DNA of 64,000 nt, taken from assembly GCF_000186225.1 (NCBI RefSeq), contig NC_014933.1, positions 3,534,001 through 3,598,000 on the forward strand, read 5' to 3'. The number at the start of each line of letters is the position of its first letter. Position 1 is the stretch's first letter. The DNA comes from Bacteroides helcogenes P 36-108. GTDB lineage: Bacteria; Bacteroidota; Bacteroidia; Bacteroidales; Bacteroidaceae. The translations under genes and the position numbers were made by a program. This document shows positions 17,441 to 27,489 of the stretch, piece by piece. Under the pieces are notes generated by a model. The model was not told where the DNA came from. It did no database searches and worked only from the letters and a program-made list of their open reading frames with translations.

Positions 17441-18832
17441 CTATTCTTTTTGAATGATTTCTTTTATTTCACTCCTGTCTTTTATCTCACCTTTGGCCAA
17501 TGCCTGCACAAGAATGTTACCTATTGCGGTAGCTTCTGCCGGTCCGGCATATACCGGAATACCCAGTGTTTCAGAGGTAAGGCGGTTAAGCAACCGATTA
17601 CGACATCCTCCTCCTACAATATGCAATTGCTCTACCGGGGTAGGAAGTAAATTGTTCATTTGTTCAATACTACGTTTATATCGCTGTGCCAACGACTGCA
17701 ACACACACCGCACATACTCTCCTTGCGAAACAGGTATCTGACAACCATGCTTACAACAATAAGTTGCAATAGCGTTTTCCATATCCGCCGGATTCTGGAA
17801 GACTTTATCATCAACATCTATCACTGAAGTTATGTCCGTTTGCTCGGCAGCAGTAACCAAAAACTCATAATCGGTTTCCTCTCCCCGTTCCTTCCATTGA
17901 GCAATAAGTCTCTGTAACATCCATAATCCAGTAATATTCTGTAAGAAACAAATTTTACCTCCTACGCCACCTTCATTTGTAAAACCTGCTCTTCGTGCTT
18001 TTTCAGAAAGAATGGGTTGCTGCACTTCAACGCCCAACAACGACCATGTACCTGAACTTAAAAAGGCTTTATGTTTACTGTCCGTTGCAGGAACTGCAAA
18101 GATAGCGCTTGCTGTATCATGCGACCCTACTGCAATCACATCCACTTCCTCCGACAATCCCAATTCTTCCCGAATTCCCGGCTTCAATTCTCCACGTATA
18201 GTTCCCGGCATCACGATCTCACCAAAAAGATGCCGAGGCAAATCCAATTTATCAATCAAATTATAGTTCCAGTCACATGTACGAGCATTCAGCAACTCTG
18301 AGGTAGAAGCAATGCTATACTCATTATTGGCAACTCCAGTAAGATAATAACTCAAAAGATCAGGTATAAATAACAGTCTGTCAGCAACCTTCAATTGCAC
18401 ATCACCACTTTTCTTCATACTGTAAAGTTGAAAAAGTGTATTAATGGCCATAACTTGAATACCTGCTTCGGCATAATGCTCGGACAAAGCAGAAGCGTCA
18501 AAAAGCTCCTCAGGTAACCCATCGGTACGTACATCACGATAACAAACAGGGTTTCCCAACAAATTTCCATCCTTGTCAATCAAGCCAAAATCTACTCCCC
18601 AGGTATCAATGCCGATACTTTTAATAGAATACCCTTTCAGGACCGCTTGCCGAAGTCCATTCTTCATTTCCTCAAACAGAAATAAAAAATCCCAATAGAC
18701 ATGATTTCCCATGTGCACCTGCCTGTTAGGGAAACGATAGACTTCTTCCAGTGTCAGAACTCCTTGATAGATGGAACCGGCCATCACCCGACCGCTTCCA
18801 CCACCAAGGTCTATAGCTAAATAAGTACCCAT
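17441..18832 (-). CDS. fucK: L-fuculokinase (FGGY carbohydrate kinase)
   Basis: 463 residues. N-terminal ATPase-fold motif AIDLGGGSGRVMAG, catalytic region IGIDTWGVDFGLID, second-lobe motif GSHDTASAI, and C-terminal FGGY-type IVGGGCRNRLLNRLTSETLG. It phosphorylates L-fuculose at position 1; the closest general family name is rhamnulokinase, and operon context selects fuculose. The longest frame starts with TTG (18835); the next codon ATG (18832) overlaps the fucA stop as ATGA and is preferred. Confidence 0.92.
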   Translation of the reverse strand: MGTYLAIDLGGGSGRVMAGSIYQGVLTLEEVYRFPNRQVHMGNHVYWDFLFLFEEMKNGLRQAVLKGYSIKSIGIDTWGVDFGLIDKDGNLLGNPVCYRDVRTDGLPEELFDASALSEHYAEAGIQVMAINTLFQLYSMKKSGDVQLKVADRLLFIPDLLSYYLTGVANNEYSIASTSELLNARTCDWNYNLIDKLDLPRHLFGEIVMPGTIRGELKPGIREELGLSEEVDVIAVGSHDTASAIFAVPATDSKHKAFLSSGTWSLLGVEVQQPILSEKARRAGFTNEGGVGGKICFLQNITGLWMLQRLIAQWKERGEETDYEFLVTAAEQTDITSVIDVDDKVFQNPADMENAIATYCCKHGCQIPVSQGEYVRCVLQSLAQRYKRSIEQMNNLLPTPVEQLHIVGGGCRNRLLNRLTSETLGIPVYAGPAEATAIGNILVQALAKGEIKDRSEIKEIIQKE

Positions 18833-19470
18833 CAATGTGTTTTTTTACCTAATATATATGTATCCAAGTCATCGATTTCTTCCGAAGTAAGTACAGTATA
18901 GTCACCTCCGGAAAGCACAATGATACGACAAGCCATCTCAAAAAACATAGCGCGCTCAAAGGCTTGGTCAAAATCTTTTCCACATACCACTTGTCCATGT
19001 TTCAACAGTAAAACCGAGTTATGCCCTTTCATGGCTTCGATTACGGCAGCAGCCAATTCGGGTGATCCAGGACGATAGTAAGGAATCACCGGAATTTCAC
19101 GCCCCACATGGCATGGAATTTCAGCGGTAACATTGAAGTTTATGGGTGTTTCTTTCATACAAGCCACGGCTGTAGCGTAGCGAGACTGAAAGTGTAGCAC
19201 TACATTCACGTCAGGACGCTCTCTCATCACACCCATATGAAAACCACTCTCCATGGAAGGCTTCACACCATTCAACACCTCTCCAGTAGCCAACTTACAA
19301 ACAGCGACTTTCTCTTTCGGCAAGGAAGGGACCCATGATCCTGTACCTGATAGCAATACATCCTCGCCAACACGCCAAGAAATATTACCGCTACTACAGA
19401 CAGTAAGGTCAGCATCCCCCACTCTGTGAGCCTGCCTCAAAAACTCTTCAATATGTAAATCCATTATCAT
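18832..19470 (-). CDS. fucA: L-fuculose-1-phosphate aldolase (class II)
   Basis: 212 residues, class II aldolase/adducin family. Visible are SSGNISWRVGEDVLLSGTGS (phosphate binding), KPSMESGFHMGVM (catalytic Glu region), VVLHFQSRYATAVACM and LLLKHGQVVCG, with zinc-ligand histidines. It cleaves fuculose 1-phosphate to dihydroxyacetone phosphate and L-lactaldehyde. ATGA overlaps couple it to fucO upstream and fucK downstream, so it is deeply embedded in the operon. Confidence 0.94.
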   Translation of the reverse strand: MIMDLHIEEFLRQAHRVGDADLTVCSSGNISWRVGEDVLLSGTGSWVPSLPKEKVAVCKLATGEVLNGVKPSMESGFHMGVMRERPDVNVVLHFQSRYATAVACMKETPINFNVTAEIPCHVGREIPVIPYYRPGSPELAAAVIEAMKGHNSVLLLKHGQVVCGKDFDQAFERAMFFEMACRIIVLSGGDYTVLTSEEIDDLDTYILGKKTH

Positions 19471-20621
19471 AATGCTTTCTTATAAAGTTCAAGAATCAAT
19501 TCTTTATTCACTTCGCGCGGATTACCAGGTGTACACACATCGGCAAAAGCGGCGGTGGTCAAGCGTTCAAGGTCTTCAGGCTTAATACCAAGTTCTGATA
19601 AGTGTTGTGGTATGCCCACACGGACAGCCAATGCTTTAACGGTATCAACAGCAGCCTTTGCCGCTTCTTCCTTACTCATGCCTGGTCTATAAACATTCAT
19701 CGCTTTTGCAATATCCACATATTTGTCAAGTACCATAGGCGCATTGAATTCCATCACAATAGGCAGTAACAAAGCATTAGCCACACCATGAGGAACATCG
19801 AAAATGGCCCCTAAAGGATGAGCCATACCATGCACCAACCCTAAACCAACATTAGAAAAAGCCATTCCTGCAATATATTGAGCCACAGCCATACCATTTC
19901 GAGCTTCTGCATTTGACGGTTCGTTGACGGCAGTTTCCAAATAGCGGCTGATCATTTCAATAGCCTTAATCTCAAACATATCACTCATTTCCCAAGCACC
20001 TTTGGTTATCAAACCTTCGATAGCATGAGTCAAAGCATCAAGACCGGTAGATGCCGTCAAGCTTTTGGGCAAAGTGTACATCAATTCAGCATCAACAATA
20101 GCTACTACCGGAATATCATTAGGATCAACACAAACCATTTTCTTCTCGTTCGCTTCATCGGTAATCACATAATTGATCGTAACCTCAGCCGCTGTTCCTG
20201 CCGTCGTAGGAAGAGCAATGATAGGCACTGATTTCCTCTTTGTATCGGCCACACCCTCCAATGAAACTACATCGCTGAATTCCGGATTATTAGTGATGAT
20301 TCCGACAGCTTTTGCCGTATCCATTGAAGAACCTCCACCAATAGCAATGATGAAGTCCGCCCCAGATGCAGCAAAAGCTTTAACTCCCGCATTAACATTT
20401 CCTACCGTAGGATTAGGTTTTATTTCACTGAATACCTCATAGGGAATATCGGCGTCCCTCAACACAGTCAGCACTTTGTCAGCCACTCCAAACTTAATGA
20501 GGTCTTTATCAGTGGCAACAAAAGCCTTATGTAACCCCAAACGAGCAATTTCCTTTGGAAGAACTTCACGCGCTCCTGGCCCGAAATAGGATACTTCGTT
20601 TAAAATAAATCTATTGACCAT
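19467..20621 (-). CDS. fucO: Lactaldehyde reductase / propanediol oxidoreductase (iron alcohol dehydrogenase)
   Basis: About 384 residues of the iron-containing alcohol dehydrogenase family: FIIAIGGGSSMDTAKAVG (NAD binding), LPTTAGTAAEVTI and AHPLGAIFDVPHGVANALLL with the metal-binding histidines. It reduces L-lactaldehyde to 1,2-propanediol, the anaerobic fate of half of the fucose carbon. An earlier in-frame start (20693) would overlap fucI by 47 nt; ATG 20621 gives the normal family N-terminus (MVNRFILNEVSYFG). Presence of fucO in the operon predicts propanediol as a product. Confidence 0.92.
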   Translation of the reverse strand: MVNRFILNEVSYFGPGAREVLPKEIARLGLHKAFVATDKDLIKFGVADKVLTVLRDADIPYEVFSEIKPNPTVGNVNAGVKAFAASGADFIIAIGGGSSMDTAKAVGIITNNPEFSDVVSLEGVADTKRKSVPIIALPTTAGTAAEVTINYVITDEANEKKMVCVDPNDIPVVAIVDAELMYTLPKSLTASTGLDALTHAIEGLITKGAWEMSDMFEIKAIEMISRYLETAVNEPSNAEARNGMAVAQYIAGMAFSNVGLGLVHGMAHPLGAIFDVPHGVANALLLPIVMEFNAPMVLDKYVDIAKAMNVYRPGMSKEEAAKAAVDTVKALAVRVGIPQHLSELGIKPEDLERLTTAAFADVCTPGNPREVNKELILELYKKAL

Positions 20622-20646
20622 GAATATTGATTTTAGAGTATTCAAA

Positions 20647-22422
20647 TCATTTATAAACAGGTCCATAAGTGGCACAAGCCCTATAATCAGCACCTTCTTT
20701 ATTCATACCAAACGCATTCCAAGCAGCCGGACGGAAAATATCCTTATCCTCTACATTATGCATGCAAACAGGAATACGAAGCATGGAAGCCAATGTTATC
20801 AAATCAGCGCCAATGTGTCCATAACTGATAGCTCCATGATTGGCTCCCCAGTTATTCATCACGCTATATACATCTTTGAAAGCATCTTTTTTCGGATCCA
20901 GGCGTGGAGTAAACCATGTAGTGGGCCAAGTACGGTCTGTACGTTCATTCAACACTTTATGAATTGTCGGATCAATATCAACCGTCCATCCTTCAGCTAT
21001 CTGAAGCACCGGGCCAAGTCCTTTCACTAAATTAGTACGAATCATCGTAACAGGCATTCCACCTTTAGACAGGAAATTACTGGAGTATCCTCCTCCACGG
21101 AAATAATCACGATTGGCAGGATACCATGTAGTAGCTTTCAGACAAGCTTCCACATCTTTTTCAGTCATCTCCCAAGCTTGCTTCATCACAGGTTTTCCTT
21201 CTGCGTCAAGACTTTGTCCGGAACCATCGAGAGTAGTAGCTCCTGAATTGATAAGATGAATGATACCATTTTTAGCATCGCCGGTCAACTCCATACCGGT
21301 GACACGCTTCACTGCCTCCGGACTCCAATATGTACGAACATCACTGAATATTTGAGCACGATGGGTCAGCAAATGAGCAAACAACATGGAAACTCCGTTC
21401 AAAGCATCATTCTCCGTAGCTACGACAAAAGCCTCACGAATGCCATTCCAGTCAAATGATGTATTAAGTAAAGCTTCAGAGAAATCTCCGTTCGGCTTCC
21501 AATCCGTCCATTGGCGCTGTCCCTGGAATCCGGCAGCAATGGCATTATGTCCCAAAGCTTCTTCCTTAAATCCCATCTCGCGTAGTTTCGGATTTCCAAT
21601 CATCAAGTCACGCATAATGATAGTCATCTTCACTACAAACTCCCAATCTTTATCTTTGCCGGCTCTGTCCTTTACTTTGGCAACCGAATTAAAATCTTCT
21701 CCTTCGTTGGACTTACAATATTTTTCAGTCCAAGCCATGGCCTTTTCAAATTCTTCATGATCATAAATACCTTCATCCATACGGCGCAAGATTTCAGTTT
21801 CATCTACACTTTCATTCCTCATGCCGAGATATTCCTGAAAGAAATCCGGGTTAACGATTGAACCGGCTATGCCCATAGCCACACTACCGAAGCTTAGATA
21901 GCTTTTCCCTCTCATCGTAGCCATTGCCATGGCAGCACGCGCAAAACGCAGAATTTTTTCGGCCACATCCACCGGAATGGTATTGTCTGAAAGATCTTGG
22001 ACATCATGTCCATAAATACCATAAGCAGGAAGGCCTTTCTGAGCATGGGCAGCCAACACTGCGGCCAAATAAACAGCTCCTGGACGTTCTGTCCCATTAA
22101 ATCCCCATACAGCTTTCGGCCAATACGGATTCATATCCATTGTTTCTGAACCGTAACACCAACAAGAAGTTACAGAAATGGTAGCTCCCACACCTTCACG
22201 TTCAAACTTCTCAGCACAAGCAGCACTTTCCGCCACACGTCCAATAGTAGAATCAGCAATAACACACTCCACTGGCGAGCCATCACCATTCTTTAAATTA
22301 GAAGATATTAAATCGGCTACAGCTTTAGCCAATCCCATTGTTTTTTCTTCAAGACTTTCGCGGACACCGCCCTGACGACCATCAATAGTAGGACGAATCC
22401 CAATTTTCGGATACTTTTTCAT
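20647..22422 (-). CDS. fucI: L-fucose isomerase
   Basis: 591 residues, the usual length. It converts L-fucose to L-fuculose in the cytoplasm with manganese. Landmarks include [20 protein letters not shown] at the N-terminus, [30 protein letters not shown] and the C-terminal [20 protein letters not shown]. It is the first structural gene of the operon. Its 5' region (22423-22489) holds a cluster of TGCTGA repeats that is partly shared with fucR and is a candidate FucR operator. Confidence 0.97.
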   Translation of the reverse strand: MKKYPKIGIRPTIDGRQGGVRESLEEKTMGLAKAVADLISSNLKNGDGSPVECVIADSTIGRVAESAACAEKFEREGVGATISVTSCWCYGSETMDMNPYWPKAVWGFNGTERPGAVYLAAVLAAHAQKGLPAYGIYGHDVQDLSDNTIPVDVAEKILRFARAAMAMATMRGKSYLSFGSVAMGIAGSIVNPDFFQEYLGMRNESVDETEILRRMDEGIYDHEEFEKAMAWTEKYCKSNEGEDFNSVAKVKDRAGKDKDWEFVVKMTIIMRDLMIGNPKLREMGFKEEALGHNAIAAGFQGQRQWTDWKPNGDFSEALLNTSFDWNGIREAFVVATENDALNGVSMLFAHLLTHRAQIFSDVRTYWSPEAVKRVTGMELTGDAKNGIIHLINSGATTLDGSGQSLDAEGKPVMKQAWEMTEKDVEACLKATTWYPANRDYFRGGGYSSNFLSKGGMPVTMIRTNLVKGLGPVLQIAEGWTVDIDPTIHKVLNERTDRTWPTTWFTPRLDPKKDAFKDVYSVMNNWGANHGAISYGHIGADLITLASMLRIPVCMHNVEDKDIFRPAAWNAFGMNKEGADYRACATYGPVYK

Positions 22423-22455
22423 ATTTTCCTATTTAGTTAATAAAAGTAATATATC

Positions 22456-22480
22456 ATGCTGAACTATGCTGAATTCTGCT
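22456..22480 (-). promoter_or_regulatory. Candidate FucR operator upstream of fucI
   Basis: The plus strand carries two adjacent copies of ATGCTGAA and a third diverged CTGCT. The 11-mer AACTATGCTGA (22462-22472) recurs exactly upstream of fucR at 23516-23526. It lies 40-50 nt before the fucI ATG, just upstream of TACTTTTA, a near match to the -7 box, so repressor binding would cover the promoter. Confidence 0.6.
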
Positions 22481-22489
22481 CATAAAAAG

Positions 22490-23470
22490 TTATAGAGAAC
22501 CTCTTAAATGAACTTCTGTCGGCAAGTAAATTTGTACAGATTTACCCGTAAGAATAAAATCGGCAGTCATTGTACCCATTTTATTCCAATCAATGCTCAT
22601 AACTGTTATACCCTTGTCAATCACCTCATAAGCCGGTGTATCATTGTAGGCTATCAATCCAAAATCCATACCACAAACAAGTCCGGCATTACGGCTTTTC
22701 TTAATGATTTCTACTACATCCACTTGGCGAATGGCAATGTAAACTACACTGTAATGTACATCCAATTCATCCATATTTTCTACAATGTCATAATTCAGAT
22801 GATAGTCTGTGCAATATTGTTCAAAATACCTGCAAGTATCTTTGGGATGCTTACTCTCTTTTGTAAAATACAGTACAATCTTATGATAACGCTGCAATCT
22901 CTCAGACAATTGGACCATTGCCTGATAAAAAGATTCGCCAAAATCTTGACAGATATAAGAAAATTCCTTCTTGTCAAATCTTCCAAAATCAAGCAGCAAC
23001 AGACGAGATGAATCTATTTTATACAAATAAGGAGAAAACTTTTCATTATCAAAGTTCATCACCACATACTTGTTATATTTACCTATAGATTCACGAAGTA
23101 TAGTGTTAAATAATGCCTCATTGTACTGATGAAACCAAAGATCAACTTTATACTTAGTTGAAAGACGCTTTACAAAACTATTATAAAGCCTATCTTTGAA
23201 AGGAGAATATTCATCAAGTAGTAATAAAATATTTTTCTGCCTATTAGCCACAAAATAACCTTTGCCGGGAGTAGAATCAATTATTCCACGTTCTTTCAAA
23301 TCAATAAAAGCTTTAAATACTGTATCTCTGGACACTTTGTACTCATGACTTAACTGATTTATGGAAGGCAAAGCGCTTTCCATCTTATATTTACCCATTG
23401 AGATATCACTGCTTATCAGGTCGGCCAATTGCTTAACCTTTGTCATCTGTTGTCCAAAAATCACTTTCAT
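22490..23470 (-). CDS. fucR: GntR-family regulator with sugar-binding domain, probable fucose repressor
   Basis: 326 residues. N-terminal winged helix (about 1-75: LPSINQLSHEYKVSRDTVFKAF, DLKERGIIDSTPGKGYFVA) and a C-terminal periplasmic-binding-protein-like effector domain (about 80-326). This two-part design is that of the Bacteroides fucose regulator FucR, which is released from DNA by L-fucose. It precedes fucI by 67 nt in the same direction. The 11-bp motif shared by its own upstream region and that of fucI suggests autoregulation as well as control of the operon. Confidence 0.88.
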   Translation of the reverse strand: MKVIFGQQMTKVKQLADLISSDISMGKYKMESALPSINQLSHEYKVSRDTVFKAFIDLKERGIIDSTPGKGYFVANRQKNILLLLDEYSPFKDRLYNSFVKRLSTKYKVDLWFHQYNEALFNTILRESIGKYNKYVVMNFDNEKFSPYLYKIDSSRLLLLDFGRFDKKEFSYICQDFGESFYQAMVQLSERLQRYHKIVLYFTKESKHPKDTCRYFEQYCTDYHLNYDIVENMDELDVHYSVVYIAIRQVDVVEIIKKSRNAGLVCGMDFGLIAYNDTPAYEVIDKGITVMSIDWNKMGTMTADFILTGKSVQIYLPTEVHLRGSL

Positions 23471-23515
23471 GCTAAAAATAGTTCAACTGATTACTATAAG
23501 TATAAAAGGCTCTCT

Positions 23516-23526
23516 AACTATGCTGA
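23516..23526 (-). promoter_or_regulatory. Candidate FucR operator upstream of fucR
   Basis: The plus strand reads AACTATGCTGA, identical to 22462-22472 before fucI. It is 46-56 nt from the fucR ATG, nearly the same distance as at fucI. The nearest promoter-like element is a weak TATCTTTC about 20 nt further upstream. Confidence 0.5.
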
Positions 23527-23620
23527 GCCATCCCGGTGCAAAGAAAGATAATTTATTTATTATCAAGAAGAAATCATATCATGTTTTACAACATATTATC
23601 ATAGTATCAGCATATTACCA

Positions 23621-24534
23621 TTATATCTTCACCGGAAATTTAAACAAAAAACGAACCTCGCCCACATACTCTGTATCAAGCGATACGCTTCCGTACATCA
23701 AGAGAGCTATTTGCTTATAGATATTCAATCCCAATCCCATTCCCGACTTAAAACTGTCTAATTTCTCAAAACGTTGAAAAATCGCCTCACGCATCTCCGG
23801 TTGAAATGTGTTAAGACCTGCCCCACTCTTTACTCATCGGTACGAATTACCAACTGTCCATAAACAGGTGAAGGTTCAAAAGTCAGCGACACACCAAATG
23901 CAACGCAAGACTGTACAGAAGAAACAACCGTATGACATAATCCATTTATCTCTACATATTCATTCTTCAGTGTATAGTTTCCACTTTCCAACTTAGCCAA
24001 ATCCAAGACATCATTGATTAAAGCAAGCAAATAAGAAGCATTTTCACGGGTAATTCTCTGAAAATTACTTCTCTCTACCTCTGAAAACATATTCACACTA
24101 TCACTGCTGAATATATCCGTGAATCTCACTATTGCATTAAGAGGTGTCCGAATTTCATGACTCATATTTTGAAGAAACGCTGATTTTAGACGATCGGCCT
24201 GTTCAGCCTTCTTTCGCGCTTCCTCCGCAGCATCTTGTTCGACACGTAACCGCCTGATAGTCCGGCGACGCACAATGGCATAAATCACCGAAAATAAAGA
24301 CAGGATTGCCAACAGAATAAGTGCAAAAATCATCCTGAATTCTTTAGCATGTGTTTCCAATTTCGTGTTTTCAGCCATCAGATACGCATTGTTATAACAC
24401 GCTACCATATCAGCAAACACATCCAGCCCAAAAATTGTACGGATAGAATCATTATACTGATATTTCCTTTTACAAAAAAACAGAAGCAAAAAATTGAACT
24501 TCTCATTTAGATGTAACAATAACCTATCAACCAT
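23621..24534 (-). pseudogene. Hybrid sensor histidine kinase remnant with internal deletion
   Basis: An intact-looking frame (23830-24534, 234 residues) has the tail of a TPR-type sensor, one membrane helix, a coiled coil and a HisKA domain (FLQNMSHEIRTPLNAIVRFT), then stops after LVIRTDE, where the ATPase domain should begin. About 30 nt further a different frame resumes with MREAIFQRFEKLD and SGMGLGLNIYKQIALLMYG and a normal kinase C-terminus. Roughly 60 residues containing the N box are missing, with a frameshift. The upstream end is also truncated: it starts 1 nt after a cut-short sigma factor. The protein cannot bind ATP normally. Confidence 0.82.
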
Positions 24535-24535
24535 G

Positions 24536-25033
24536 TCAAGTAGAGATTCTCAGTTTTTCAGCAATTTCCATATTCTTCAGGCCTTCAAAACGGCTCATTA
24601 AGAATACCTCACGGCAACGTTTTAGCAATTTTTCCATGACAACTTTTATTTGTTCTTGAAGTTCGTCATAAAGCAGCCTTTCATCAGTCTGATATTTGAA
24701 ATCCGCATGATAAAGGCGTTCTTCTCCATCAAATTTTGCCAAATATTCAAGTTTATGCTTTTCTACGATACAAAAATGCTTCAGATGATTCAAACAAGCA
24801 TTACGAACCATTGCAAAAAGTAGAGAAGTAATAGAAAGCGAAGAAAGTAAATTACGCTTCTCCCAAAATTTCAGGAAGCATTCCTGAACAATGTCATGCG
24901 CAGTTTCCCTATCTTCGACAAAACGTGTCGCATAGCCTGTCAACCGGGGATAATAACTTTTAAAAGGGCGCTCAAAGGCCTGCTCATCACCTTTCCTTAT
25001 CGCTTCTAAAAGAGAAATATCGTTCGGCAACAC
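24536..25033 (-). pseudogene. Truncated ECF sigma-70 factor
   Basis: 165 residues from a GTG start. Region 2 (YYPRLTGYATRFVEDRETAH, QECFLKFWEKR) and the beginning of region 4 (CREVFLMSRFEGLKNMEIAE) are normal for Bacteroides ECF sigma factors. It ends at KLRIST inside the region-4 helix-turn-helix, about 20-25 residues short, and the next base begins the truncated histidine kinase. The -35 recognition helix is lost, so DNA recognition should fail. No FecR anti-sigma or SusCD pair follows. Confidence 0.72.
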
Positions 25034-25309
25034 GATGAAACCAAGTGCATTTTCTATGCCCTATACACTTCAACAACCAACGTACCTCCCTTATTATATT
25101 GTTCATGCTCAAGATACGAGTAAGTTTGCCGTACAACTTACGCCAAAATCAAGTTCGTCAAGAGTATCGGTATGTGCAGAATCCTATAAAAAGAAAAGCG
25201 AAGATATTATTAACTTTTTTTAGCCAGTAAGCAGTAAAGAGAAATTAAGAATGCACTGTCTTTAATAGAAATAACGAAGGAAACAAACTAAAGATAAAGG
25301 AATGTGCTC

Positions 25310-26368
25310 ATGAAGAAAATTTTATTATTAACAATGGTAGTGGCATTCGCTGCATGCAATAAGACAGTACAGAATAATTATGTGATTGCAGGAACAGCAG
25401 AAGGTAGTAATGACGGAGATACAATTTATTTAGCCATCCCGACAAGAACGCGTATTGATACGACAACTATTACTGATGGAAAATTTAAATTTAAAGGTGT
25501 TGTCGATTCCATCACTTACGGTTATCTGATGCTCGGATCTTCCGAAGATGAGTTGGAAATGAGTGCAATAGTATTAGTGGAAAAAGGCAATATTACAGTA
25601 CAGATGAGGCAAAAAGGCAGCCGAGTATCCGGTACGGAAAATAATGATAAACTTTATGCCATTACCGACAAGCTGAACCCACTGAAGATGAAAATTCGTG
25701 AAGCATCACAAAAACTGATAGAAAACAAATCCAATGTCGATGAAAAAACAATATTGGCAATTATGCAACCACTCACAGATGAATATAATGCGGCATTTGA
25801 AAAAGCCATCAACGAAAATAAAAATTCTATCATAGAAGATATGATAAAAGCTATATATGGAAAGGAGAACTCCGTTGACTACCCAACAACAATAAAAGAA
25901 AGCCGTAAAAGAAAGATAGAGCAGCAGAATACAGCTATCGGTAAGATGTTTGCTGATTTTACAATTGAGAACGGTACATTAGATGGTAAGAAGGTTTCAC
26001 TTAGTAATTATGTAGGCAAAGGCAAGTATATACTTGTTGACTTTTGGGCTTCATGGTGCGGTCCCTGCCGCGCAGAGATACCTAACATCAAGAAGGCTTA
26101 CGAAAAGTACAAAGGCAAGAATTTCGATGTGTTAAGTGTAGCCGTTTGGGACGAACGCAATGCCACATTAAAAGCAATCAAAGAAGAAAAGCTGCAATGG
26201 AACCAGATAATCGACGGTGGAGATATACCGACTGAAATATATGGAATAGAGGGAATTCCGACAATTATACTTTTCGCTCCTGACGGTACAGTTGCTGCCC
26301 GTGATATTCGGGGCGAAGAAATTTCACAGACATTAATGGACATTCTTGAAAAACAACCAAAAAAATAA
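25310..26368 (+). CDS. TlpA-type thioredoxin-fold lipoprotein
   Basis: About 352 residues. The first in-frame start is GTG (25304), but ATG 25310 gives a clean lipoprotein signal (MKKILLLTMVVAFAAC, lipid-accepting Cys16). Residues ~25-125 resemble the DUF4369 domain common in Bacteroidetes thiol-disulfide proteins; the C-terminal half is a TlpA/ResA thioredoxin domain with WASWCGPCRAEIP and the cis-Pro region GIEGIPTIILF. It probably reduces or exchanges disulfides of exported proteins at the membrane surface. It stands alone on the plus strand inside a zone of decayed regulators, and its partner is unknown. Confidence 0.9.
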   Translation: MKKILLLTMVVAFAACNKTVQNNYVIAGTAEGSNDGDTIYLAIPTRTRIDTTTITDGKFKFKGVVDSITYGYLMLGSSEDELEMSAIVLVEKGNITVQMRQKGSRVSGTENNDKLYAITDKLNPLKMKIREASQKLIENKSNVDEKTILAIMQPLTDEYNAAFEKAINENKNSIIEDMIKAIYGKENSVDYPTTIKESRKRKIEQQNTAIGKMFADFTIENGTLDGKKVSLSNYVGKGKYILVDFWASWCGPCRAEIPNIKKAYEKYKGKNFDVLSVAVWDERNATLKAIKEEKLQWNQIIDGGDIPTEIYGIEGIPTIILFAPDGTVAARDIRGEEISQTLMDILEKQPKK

Positions 26369-26402
26369 AAGCAGAAAGCAATGGTATGCAATACTGTGTA
26401 AC

Positions 26403-26793
26403 TTACAGAGATATGGGACAACAAGTGGCAAAGAGAATGAAAGGAGTACGAAAGGGATATAAAATTACAAGTTTAAACAAACAATAACCAAGTGAATGCT
26501 TCTCCAAATAAGAGCGAAGTGACCTCAACGAAGCGGATATAGACTCTTGCACCGTATTGACTGAGATGCCCAACGTTTCGACTATTTCTCTTTATGAGAT
26601 ATTTGTTGCTCACGGCTCATAGCAAATATTTCACGCTGACGAGATGTCAGCCGTTGCATAGCTCCGGAGATAAGCGACCTCAAATCGTTCGCCAATATTT
26701 TTTCCTCGTATCATTGCTATAATCCGCAGCATGTGGCAGAATTTGTTCTTTCAAGAACAAGTACATGCTCATCTCTAAGAACTTCTGTTGCAT
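26403..26793 (-). pseudogene. Frameshifted ECF sigma factor remnant
   Basis: Reading the minus strand with two single-base frame changes (near the A-run at about 26700 and near 26590) restores a region-4-like sequence: LRSLISGAMQRLTSRQREIF, AMSREQQISHKE, then IVETLGISVNTVQESISASL. Region 2 is absent; the fragment begins right behind the CAT-family gene. It is a different sigma factor from the truncated one at 24536-25033. The exact ends are uncertain. Confidence 0.65.
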
Positions 26794-26813
26794 ACATATA
26801 GTGATTTCAGATT

Positions 26814-27473
26814 TCACTTTTGTGCAATTACCCTTAAATGTTCTTCTATCCTCTGAAAAAAAGAGGCCAGATGCGAACCGTCCACAAAGGCGTGATTCAC
26901 ATAGATGGAGAGAGGAAAGACCAACCGTCCTTCACGGTTGACTACTTTTCCTGATGTCATTAAAGGCCAACTGCAAGCATTACCAACTTCAGCCAATGTA
27001 TATGTAGTAGCCGTGAAATACATCTTGGGGACAGCACTCAAATGTACCACATCATAGTCCCCTTGGGCTATCAGTTCTTTCTCAGCACCATAAGGATCAC
27101 CATCCACCGGAATATTGGTTATCAAAGCATGGGCTTCAGCATAAAAATGCCTGAAGTCTTCATGATAAGGAATACGTACTGTATAGAAAGTTTTTCCAGG
27201 GACAGCAATCGGAGAAATTATATCTACCTGATCATGAAAGATTATTTGCCCGTTCTTATCCATGCGATAACGCAGTTCATCTACCTCATTGGCCGAACGC
27301 ACCACAGCATAAAGGTAATAAAGGAAAAAAGAACATCCCACAGCTCTGGCAGCGGCACTTGCTTCTGTACAATCAATCTCCGTAGTGACAGAGTACCACG
27401 AATTTGCAAAACCGCGGAAAAATTCATAATTGTCACGGCGCTCCCAATTTTCAATATCAATGATGTGTTTCAT
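26814..27473 (-). CDS. Chloramphenicol acetyltransferase-family protein
   Basis: 219 residues from ATG 27473 ([19 protein letters not shown]); an upstream start at 27491 is less typical. The CAT fold is clear: [22 protein letters not shown], and near the C-terminus [19 protein letters not shown], which corresponds to the catalytic HHxxxDG of CAT. The first His is Asn here, while the catalytic second His and the DG remain, so acetyl transfer may still be possible. Bacteroides genomes carry housekeeping members of this family; a resistance role should not be assumed. It is preceded by a strong terminator (27490-27542) and has no obvious promoter of its own. Confidence 0.85.
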   Translation of the reverse strand: MKHIIDIENWERRDNYEFFRGFANSWYSVTTEIDCTEASAAARAVGCSFFLYYLYAVVRSANEVDELRYRMDKNGQIIFHDQVDIISPIAVPGKTFYTVRIPYHEDFRHFYAEAHALITNIPVDGDPYGAEKELIAQGDYDVVHLSAVPKMYFTATTYTLAEVGNACSWPLMTSGKVVNREGRLVFPLSIYVNHAFVDGSHLASFFQRIEEHLRVIAQK

Positions 27474-27489
27474 ATATAAATAAAAATTC

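Noticed and set aside
26814..27473. Acquired chloramphenicol resistance gene
   Set aside because: Diverged active site and no mobile-element context; housekeeping CAT-like proteins are common in Bacteroides.
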